Origin: Euperipatoides rowelli
Taxonomy: Eukaryota; Onychophora; Udeonychophora; Euonychophora; Peripatopsidae
Assembly (NCBI GenBank): GCA_003024985.2
Contig: PXIH01S0083738.1
Direction: 5' to 3' (one strand)
Length of the DNA: 17,116 nucleotides
Notes under the pieces: generated by a model
Database searches by the model: none
What the model was told of the DNA's origin: nothing
Seen by the model: the letters and a program-made list of their open reading frames with translations, nothing else
Made by a program: the position numbers and the translations under genes
In this document: piece by piece, positions 10,345-17,116 of the stretch
How positions within the stretch are numbered: position 1 is the first letter of the stretch
Layout: each line of letters begins with the position of its first letter

Positions 10345-10806
10345 CTAAAAAAAAAAACCCAAAGAACTATTAATAAAATAATTAACATTAAACAATTTAA
10401 TTTTTCTTAGTATCAAAATTAATTATTTTAATAATCTATACATTATGATTGATATGTACCCACACCCTTAAAATACAACATAGTATTTAATAATTAAGAT
10501 TATATACACAGAAATAAAATTCTCAAAATGGTTTTTTTTAATGTTTATTGGGACTTATTTTGCTATACTTTGACTTCATTTAATTCAGGATTGTTTTTTT
10601 AAAAAAACAAAGTTTATTAGTGTTAACCTTTAAAAAAAATAAAACATCTAGTCTTGAATGGAGTTTTTTTTAAAGTAATAATATTGAAATTATTTTTTCA
10701 GAAAACCAGTTTCTTAAAATAAATATCTTAATTCCCTTATAATTTCTATTAAATACAGTAGATGAGAAATAAAGTGCTTATATTTACTATCTAAAATAAT
10801 GTTTAC

Positions 10807-10974
10807 CTTAGCACAAGCTACCAGTTGTGACGTGGCAAGAGCACACTGAGTGGCTGAACTAATCACTTTATTTTGTAATCCTTGGTCATCACAGGTGCTA
10901 GCTACATTCTTTGCTTTCAACACTAATGCAGCAGTGGCATTTGCCACTGCCTTAGCCAATCCCAACAGTGCATC
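10807..10974 (-). CDS. TLN: Talin rod exon (end of R2 region)
   Basis: This exon is 168 bp (56 codons), between acceptor TTCTTCATAG and donor AAG|GTAAAC, in phase 0. It begins DALLGLAKAVANATAALVLK and ends ATSQLVACAK. The GLAKAVA-ATAALVLKAK and ATQCAL-TSQLVAC motifs are diagnostic of talin rod domain R2. The Ala-rich amphipathic helix pattern is intact, with no stop or frameshift, so it looks functional. The intron to the next exon (10345-10806) contains only AT-rich DNA. Upstream talin exons would lie to the right on the same strand, but none is seen up to 17116, although a different gene's terminal exon is. Confidence 0.96.
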
Positions 10975-12130
10975 CTATGAAGAAAAAGGAAATAAAATGA
11001 GATTTGAAGCACAAACATAATATAGCATTCCGATAGACCAACTGTAACAAAAATAGTGTGAAGCTCAAACATTTTTAAATTTAGCACTGACCATATTTCA
11101 AAAATATTATGGTAAATAAGAACCCAGGAAATGTTAACAGTATTATAGCATTAACTTCAAAAAAGGGGATTCAATAAAAATAATGATAGATGTTGATCAA
11201 TAAAAATAATGATAGATGTTGATCAATAAAAATAATGATAGATGTTGATCAATAAAAATGATAGATATTGAAAGCATATTTAAATGAGGTCAGATTTAAT
11301 CTTGCCACAATATGACGGCATGTATTCGCTTGAATACACAAATCGCTACAAGCAAAAGATGGTAAAATGATGGCTGGAACAAATACTGGCAGTTGGAATA
11401 TATTTTATTCTGGTTCTATTTTCATAATAAAAACATAAAAGCCTCCCATCTTACAACAGATAGCAAAGTTGCTATGATGAGGCGGCTTGGAACCTAGAGG
11501 GTGCACCTGGCCCTCTAGCTACAGTAGAATAAAATATAAATAAAGTAAATAAAACAGACAACTGTTCGCTAGAGGACCAAGGTGACCACTCTAATATGTG
11601 AACGCAAGCATTGAATGTATAGGCGATCTCCCTTTTATACTCGGAGAGCTCGCACATACAAAATAAAATGCTTAATTAATTAGCATGTTCAAGCGAGGTT
11701 TGATATTCCAGGAGATAATTAGATTCAGTGAACTGCCACGTCCCTTTAATACAACATTTACGTGTACCAAAGCGCGTAAATGCTGTAATAAGAAAATAAT
11801 TATACCCTGCAATAATTCAGTTTACACTTGAACAAATCAATTAATAAATAATAAAATACAAAATGACAGCTCGTCATAATGTAATGAGTTGCTAGGGGTA
11901 AGTGGACTAAAGGTTTGAGAACTATGCTTTATTTTATTAATATTTGAGAACTTGCAGGAAATTATGTTGAAAGTTGACCAATAGAATTGAAGAATTATTT
12001 AATAAAGTACAACTGTTTGAGATACTTTCTATTAGAAATTTTGATTTATTTTAAGCAGTAATGCTAATGACTAAATTGATCAGAAATGTGTTTATCAAGA
12101 CTATTGCTTGTACAATGAATTTATAATAAA
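10975..12130. other. Non-coding region right of the talin exons
   Basis: No exon is recognised. It holds the 26-bp tandem repeat listed separately and, at 11494-11518, a perfect 8-bp hairpin (CTAGAGGG, 9-nt loop, CCCTCTAG). The latter lies in a locally less AT-rich patch (about 11480-11660). A minus-strand open frame of 61 codons there has no recognisable motif, and I do not call it a gene. Confidence 0.5.
11171..11271 (+). repeat. 26-bp tandem repeat, ~3.8 copies
   Basis: Identical units TCAATAAAAATAATGATAGA-TGTTGA occur at 11171-11196, 11197-11222 and 11223-11248. A shortened, diverged fourth runs to about 11271. The identity suggests a young array. It lies about 200 bp from the talin exon, within its upstream intron. 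Confidence 0.95.
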
Positions 12131-13731
12131 CTGAAGACACACCTTCATAAAAGATGTGTCTTCAACTTCTAATATAGGCTACAACAACACTATGTATTAT
12201 TATATCATTACAATAAAGTTGCTATTAGCATAATATTTCTGTAATACTGTTTCTAACTAATAACAAACAGTATATTATTCCTGTCTGTTGTAATATAATA
12301 TACAGTATGCAAAGAAGAAGACCAGCCAGCAACCTGTCCAGAAGAAGCAAGAAGATAAGCTGCTGCCATTAATATTTTCAATATTAAAATGTATAATTAT
12401 TATTTGCAAATAATCATTTGTATTATTCTCATTGTGTGTGTGTGTGCCATTATATTTTAAGTGTGTGCTGAATAAAAGATAACATAATAATGAAACTGTA
12501 ATTATGAGAGCTAATAATCTATCCAGAAACATTCTACTGTAATAAAAACTTTAGCTAAGTTTGGTCTAATAGTCCAAACGAACATTTATTAGCCAACGAA
12601 CATTGTTGACTAATTATAAATGCAGTAATGAGGATACAGTAATATATGATAGGCAGTAATCTAATAACAGATCAATTACAAATAATCAATAGCAATATCA
12701 AAATAAACAATAACAATCATCCTAACTAACTCAATAGAACTTACCTGTCAACACCCACTCTGCATCCAAAGCAACAACCACTTCCTGTCAGACTCAGAAG
12801 GAACCCAATCTCCTCTCCAACATGAGGCAAAGCCTCCATTTGGTCTATTATTCTGACCGCCAAAAAGGTCGGACCAAATGGAAGGCAAAAGGCCTATTGG
12901 CGCTACCATTGGTCCACTCAGTTGCAAAAAGAATCGATGGCCACACAACCTTTGTTTCTGAAAATCCTTCTGAATCCTTTGGCCTAGTATAAAAGCCAAA
13001 GGATCAGTGGGCTCTGGACTTGAACCAGCGTATCACCAGCCAGAGTATATCCCTGTTCAATATATGTTCCAGCCAGGGTTAATCCTAACCTAGGTTAATC
13101 CTAGCAGAATTTCCGTTACAGTATTCATAATTCATCCTACTGTAGGGCTGCAAATTAGCCTTAGTTTAGTAAGAAGCCTGCTGGCTTAATAACCAGTATA
13201 ACTAAGAACCGTGCTTGTCCAATATTAATATTCCCCTTCCCATAGTTAGGGTGTGATAGTCAGGTGCCTTTCGCAGTCCTTACAAGAAGGAGAAGAATAA
13301 CTGAAATACCGGCAATGTACATTTTCAAATAATAATTACTGTCTATCCTCACAATATTACTGCAAATAATCTTATATTTTATTCTCATATCCTAGATCAT
13401 GATCCACAAAATCAGCACACACACTCCAAATGTATGTTTTTTCCTATTCTGAATATATATTTGTAATTATGTTTGCATACTAATATCATAATATCTCTCA
13501 ACATAATATCTCTCACGAGCATACTAGCATACTATCATATTCGTACAATTACCAGGTATATTTTATCACATAATAAATTTTATGATTACTCAGTACATCT
13601 TGTGTCTTAGATTTTTTGTCCAAATATCATTTCTGATAGTCCACAAGGTATTGTGGGGGTAAGAACCATTCAGCCCACTAATTTTCCCTCTTAGGCTGAT
13701 ATCTTAAAGCAGTAGCATATCAGGCCTCACA
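12131..13731 (+). repeat. Dispersed hairpin-rich repeat, copy B (~1.6 kb)
   Basis: Collinear with copy A at 6573-8073, with small indels. The main one is about 29 extra bases (AACCCAATCTCCTCTCCAAC...) near 12802-12830. The conserved hairpin ATCCTTTGGC/GCCAAAGGAT is at 12974-12983/12995-13004 with TATAAAA in its loop; CTGATAT/ATATCAG is at 13696-13702/13717-13723. At the right edge GCCTCACAT (13724-13732) pairs perfectly with ATGTGAGGC (13748-13756), so the element may end slightly beyond 13731. Minus-strand open frames at 12275-12532 and 12748-12999 are not conserved in copy A and are not genes. Confidence 0.85.
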
Positions 13732-13756
13732 TTATTCGACTGTGCCAATGTGAGGC

Positions 13757-14159
13757 TACTTTTGTTTTTGGTACTTTTGTAATGTATTTAATGTTCTTTA
13801 ATTTTGGTTCAGTAAATTTTTGTTGTTGTTGTTTTTAGCTCGTTTGATAGTTGTAACAAAAATAATGCCTAAAAGCCTTTGTCAGCCATTTTGCAACTTG
13901 GAAAAAATGTTACAGGTTGCTTTTGATGGACTTTTAGTTTGATGGACTTTTAGTGAAATATTTTTGAAATGTGTGTGCTACAGTAAGCTTTAAACATTAA
14001 AAAAGTTATTCAGAATTATTTTTTTAAAAAAAAAAATGAGTTTCCTATTACAGAAAGGAAAATGACCAAATTGATGCTTCTATCTCCGAAACACATTCGT
14101 CACCCTTCATCTGCACACTCCTTGAAAGTTTGGTTGTTCTAAAGAGCCTTCTTCACACT
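13757..14159. other. Non-coding stretch
   Basis: T-rich and A-rich runs and a short direct duplication (GATGGACTTTTAGT twice near 13926-13953). No gene is seen. The right part (about 14050-14159) may be the tail of the SINE on the minus strand. Confidence 0.45.
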
Positions 14160-14353
14160 TCCAGTACTCCTGTCCTGAACTTATGACCCACCCAACGATT
14201 AGTGGTGAATTCATACAGAACAAGTCGTAATTCATGCAGAAAACTGTCATCTTTCAACTGGGCCCTGAAAAACTCGAGAGGTAATGGCAACCCTGGGGAT
14301 CAAACCTGTCTCAGGACTACATGTTGTGGGCTACTGACTGTACCAGTGCACCT
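14160..14353 (-). mobile_element. tRNA-derived SINE candidate
   Basis: On the minus strand the sequence GGTGCACTGGTACAGTCAG contains a good RNA polymerase III A-box (TGGTACAGTCAG, 14334-14345). About 40 nt downstream is a near-consensus B-box (GGTTTGATCCC, 14296-14306). The start-to-start spacing matches tRNA genes. The downstream sequence does not fold as a tRNA and has no obvious acceptor stem, so a SINE head is more likely than a tRNA gene. A non-tRNA body continues at least to 14160, perhaps to 14050. The plus-strand open frame 14202-14420 is a by-product. The 3' end and any target-site duplication could not be fixed. Confidence 0.5.
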
Positions 14354-14429
14354 TGAGTCATATCAATACCAAATCATCGTCAATGGGAATGAATCAAGAT
14401 CCAATAACAAATTGTTATAAAATGTTCTA

Positions 14430-14430
14430 A

Positions 14431-14461
<31 letters not shown>

Positions 14462-14472
14462 GTAATAATAAC

Positions 14473-14511
<39 letters not shown>

Positions 14512-14536
14512 TATAATAATAATAATAATAATAATG
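14430..14536. repeat. (AAT)n trinucleotide microsatellite
   Basis: About 107 bp of AAT/ATA/TAA repeats with a few interruptions (AGT, ACA, TTA). It lies just upstream, in minus orientation, of the SINE head and just beyond the putative poly(A) signal of the PWWQ gene. Confidence 0.98.
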
Positions 14537-14644
14537 ATAAGGATAACACTTGAAAATATTGTTAAGCTTATTTAATTTACAGTATCAAGAAACTACAACA
14601 ACGTTCATATAATTTCATTGTCTTAGATTATTTTTTAATTTAAT

Positions 14645-14650
14645 TTTATT
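14645..14650 (-). terminator. Possible poly(A) signal for the PWWQ-repeat gene
   Basis: Minus-strand AATAAA lies about 235 bp past the stop codon at 14885-14887. In AT-rich DNA this hexamer occurs by chance, so support is only positional. Confidence 0.35.
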
Positions 14651-14884
14651 GTTTTAAAAATCATATTTCACACACTCACACACTGGCTCATAGACCCTGT
14701 TCTGCTGCAGCCTGAAATATTGTGACAATAAATTTTAGTTCCTTCAATTATAGCCTATAATAATCTGGTTCAACCTGATGAAAAAGTTTCGAGAATCTTA
14801 TCAACTGAAGCAAGGCTCTTAGTAATCTTGCTAATCAATATTATAGGCATAAGTGGAATAAGATTCGTTAAATTGATATTAATT

Positions 14885-15447
14885 TTACATCTGAGTATAT
14901 CGCCTAGTTGCATAGTCATCTTGCCACCAAGGTCGGGGAGTTGTATAAGTTTGCCACCAAGGATTAGGTCGGGGAGTTGTATAAATTTGCCACCAAGGAT
15001 TAGGTCGGTCAGTTGTATAATAATTTTGCCACCAGGGATTAGGTCGCTCTGTGGTATAGTAATTTTGCCACCAAGGATTAGGTCGCTCCGAATATGCCCA
15101 AGGAGAAGATGATGTTCCAACAGGAAAGGGTGCGTTAGTTATTGAATCTGTAGTTAAAGCATCATTGTTAACAGATGTAGCCTCTTGTGTTTCTAAAGGC
15201 TTAGTTGAATCATTAATTAGTCGAGATAGAAGAATACTTAGATAATGTGGAATTAAATCTTTATGGACTTTAAAAATTGCTGAATCAGGATTAAAATTAT
15301 TGCTTATATGAAACTGATTTTGTGGTTGCCAGAAAATGTTGTGTAATGGAGAGGGTCTCTGGTAAGGTGCCACAGGTAAGTAAATATTCCTGGAATCTGA
15401 TTTTTGAGCCTGTTCTTTTTCAAAAGATTCATTCTGTACCATGACAT
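14885..15447 (-). CDS. Terminal exon of an unrecognised protein with five PWWQ repeats
   Basis: A strong minus-strand acceptor (TTACTTTTTTGTGTCTTGCAG) ends at 15448. The exon begins with two bases of a split codon and then codes 186 residues to TAA at 14885. Residues 1-110 are mixed-polar with no recognised domain (NIYLPVAPYQRPSPLHN, a hydrophobic patch HYLSILLSRL near 67-76). Residues 121-176 hold five imperfect repeats of RPNPWWQNYYTTE type, with WWQ at 125, 138, 151, 163 and 173, ending RRYTQM. At DNA level the units are 39, 39, 36 and 30 bp apart, all multiples of three, which supports this frame as coding. Other open frames across the repeat on both strands follow from that periodicity. 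No signal peptide or start lies in this exon; upstream exons should be to the right. Function unknown; Pro/Trp/Tyr/Thr-rich repeats are often extracellular or structural, but that is inference. Confidence 0.72.
14921..15088 (-). repeat. Coding tandem repeat (PWWQ units)
   Basis: Five copies of TTGCCACCAAGGATTAGGTC (plus strand) start at 14921, 14951, 14987, 15026 and 15065. The unit nearest the C terminus lacks the Asn-Pro codons, giving RPWWQ instead of RPNPWWQ. The two N-terminal units are the most alike, consistent with recent duplication at that end. Confidence 0.93.
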
Positions 15448-15449
15448 CT

Positions 15450-15746
15450 GCAAGACACAAAAAAGTAATAAAACTTAATTTTAAGTATGTTAGTTTATGA
15501 AAGATATTTAGCTATTAGATTAGCATAAGTTATTTATTTTTATTAAAACACAACAATTATAACATATTTTAAGCTTAATAAAATAAAAATGGGGATATTG
15601 TTATGCCTTCAGGAAATTTAGCAAGTAAAGACATTAAATCACACAATTTCATTTTGTTGAATTAAATTACAAAATTATTTATTAAAAATAAGCTAAAGGC
15701 TACAACATTTAAAAAAAAATCTAATAAATTTGCTAATAACCATTCA
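15450..15746. other. Intron upstream of the PWWQ terminal exon
   Basis: AT-rich sequence with the pyrimidine tract of the acceptor at its left edge. No exon is recognised. Confidence 0.5.
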
Positions 15747-15976
15747 ATAGTAATCTTGGTAACTGCTAATACATAATAGTATTGGTAACTGCTAATATAA
15801 TCATACATAATAGTATTGGTAACTGCTAATACATAATAGTATTGGTAACTGCTAATAATCATACATAATAGTATTGGTAACTGCTAATACCAAATAGTAT
15901 TGGTAACTGCTAATAATCATACATAATAGTAATCTTGGTAACCGCTAATAATCATACATGATAGTATTGGTAACTG
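15747..15976. repeat. Tandem repeat, ~25-36-bp units, ~8 copies
   Basis: Repeats of ATAGTATTGGTAACTGCTAA followed by TACATA or TAATCATACATA. Two unit lengths alternate irregularly, as in a slipped array. The array stops at the N at 15977, next to a G-run, so its true length is unknown and the join to sequence beyond is doubtful. Confidence 0.95.
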
Positions 15977-15977
15977 N

Positions 15978-16251
15978 GGGGGGCACTGTTAGCCACCACA
16001 ATGGGGTTCAGGGGAAAAGCCTCTGGAGGCTGCTTATTTTTAAGGCTTTTAAATCCTTAAAATGAGCTCTACTGCTATTTAAATAACATGCAAAAAGATG
16101 TAGCCTAATCATTAGAAAAATATTTTCACATTAAAATTATGCATTTCTATTTTATAGGTTTCATTTCAGCTCTCTGAATACAAGGCAAGCCTATAGTTTT
16201 TATTGACTTTCTTTCAAAGTCCAGTAGATTTTAAACAAAATGACTACTGCT
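15978..16251. other. Non-coding stretch after the N at 15977
   Basis: Starts with a G-run. Contains a perfect small palindrome AGCCTCTGGAGGCT near 16019-16032. No gene is seen. Confidence 0.45.
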
Positions 16252-16845
16252 TAAAGGCATACCGTCACCAAAAATCAACTTTAGATATTTAAAATCAGAA
16301 TAAGAAAAAAAAAATTATACAAATAAATTTACTTCATTATTATGAAGCATTTAGTTATTTTAAAGTGGTGATTTGGGACAATTTTATGGCTGCCAAGCCA
16401 ATTCTGCTTTGAGATTTTTGTGTACATGCCCCTTACACCACGTTACTCCTTGGGTATTTGAAAACATTGTTTGCCCTATAGGATTCTATGATAAACACTC
16501 CTGTTTTCATTCTTTTTATTGTTTTATATTAAAAAAAAAAAAAAACCCTCCAAGATGCTTGATGCAATAATAATCAAAACTAAAAAGCATCTCCACTTCC
16601 ACCAAATATTTTAAAATTAGAAATTATTGCATAAAAAATATTAAAAATGTGACATAGACTCCGACGTAATCAGTTTGCTTTTGCAAAACATTTCTTCCCG
16701 GATGCTAATTTAGATTATTTTTCTTAACTGATTTATTTCGCCAGTACATTAAGCACATAAATTGTAAAAAAAGTCATCTTGGTTGGCTATCTGTATGTTA
16801 ATAGGACAAACCAGAAAGAAAGAAATTGAGTATGTGACGGTTTAA
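16252..16845. mobile_element. Possible non-autonomous DNA transposon (MITE)
   Basis: The left part reads TTAAAGGCATACCGTCACC. About 580 bp to the right, GTGACGGTTTAA (near 16837-16848) is its partial inverse: ACCGTCAC/GTGACGGT with TTAA on both outer sides. TTAA flanks would suit piggyBac-type target sites, but the left end carries six extra bases between TTAA and the shared octamer, so the termini do not match cleanly. A 65-codon plus-strand open frame (16373-16570) inside has no recognised domain. Weak call. Confidence 0.3.
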
Positions 16846-17116
16846 TCTTACATGGACCAATCAGCTTGTACTGTAGAGATCAATTAACTAGGTTTGAACT
16901 TTGAAAGCTTTTTTTTTTTAATGTTTCTCCCAAAAGGGGAGAAAGTCATATATTTTTATTTCAAATGATACATTTACAATCAACTACAATTTCGTTCATC
17001 ATGTGTAGGCTATATTCCAACATACTTTTTTTTTTTTAAAAAAAAAAAATTTGATTATTAATTAAAATGTGATCACACTTATGCTAGTTTATGAGGAATC
17101 GAAAAATCGCCCCACG
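16846..17116. other. Non-coding right edge
   Basis: Contains a perfect 8-bp hairpin TTTCTCCC-AAAAG-GGGAGAAA (16924-16944) after a T-run, and a T10/A12 palindromic low-complexity patch near 17026-17050. No exon is seen. Confidence 0.45.

Noticed and set aside
11472-11657. Minus-strand 61-codon open frame
   Set aside because: No recognisable motif, no splice or start context; probably chance in a less AT-rich patch.
14296-14353. A tRNA gene on the minus strand
   Set aside because: A and B boxes are present but no acceptor stem or full cloverleaf can be drawn; a SINE head fits better.
14770-15120. Alternative LGGK-type and plus-strand frames over the PWWQ repeat
   Set aside because: They stay open only because the repeat unit lengths are multiples of three; neither has the aligned acceptor and stop of the PWWQ frame.

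Overview
This window is AT-rich, intron-bearing metazoan nuclear DNA, most likely from an invertebrate. It has isolated exons with GT/AG splice sites, long introns full of microsatellites and dispersed repeats, a LINE remnant and a tRNA-derived SINE candidate. It shows no bacterial-style operon, CRISPR array or prophage. The species cannot be fixed from this sequence.

Coding content is small. (1) Two consecutive talin rod exons lie on the minus strand (10807-10974, then 10243-10344), are joined in phase 0, and match the R2/R3 region of talin. (2) A plus-strand internal exon (4562-4718) resembles the post-transmembrane cytosolic tail of HERPUD-type (Herp) ER-associated degradation proteins. 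(3) A minus-strand terminal exon (14885-15447) encodes an unrecognised protein tail with five in-frame Pro-Trp-Trp-Gln repeats, with a possible poly(A) signal downstream. (4) A decayed LINE reverse transcriptase (about 600-1797, minus) keeps the YADD catalytic motif and a Cys-rich C-terminal knuckle.

Layout: 1-600 AT-rich; 600-1800 LINE remnant; 1795-1995 a ~59/60-bp minisatellite; 2000-3170 non-coding; a 27-bp tandem repeat up to an N at 3227; 3228-4779 the HERPUD-like exon segment; NNNN, then the same 27-bp repeat; 4860-5530 a diverged satellite-like array with CAAGATGGC, ACTTCCTG and TGACATCAC motifs; 6573-8073 dispersed repeat copy A; 8075-10010 non-coding with small duplications; 10011-10159 truncated copy C; 10243-10974 talin exons; 12131-13731 copy B; about 14160-14353 the SINE candidate; 14430-14536 (AAT)n; 14885-15447 the PWWQ exon; 15747-15976 a tandem repeat ending at an N; 16250-16850 a possible MITE.

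The genes do not form a functional unit. The rest of talin (well over a thousand residues on the C-terminal side) is not found between 10243 and position 1, and a HERPUD-like exon sits there on the other strand. The PWWQ gene ends inside what should be talin's upstream region. This means either nested genes in very large talin introns or scaffold joins made through repeats. Several Ns fall exactly in repeats, and the HERPUD-like segment is bracketed by the same 27-bp repeat, so misjoining is a serious possibility. I found no convincing new molecular system. The most unusual items are the PWWQ repeat protein and the hairpin-rich 1.5-kb repeat family.
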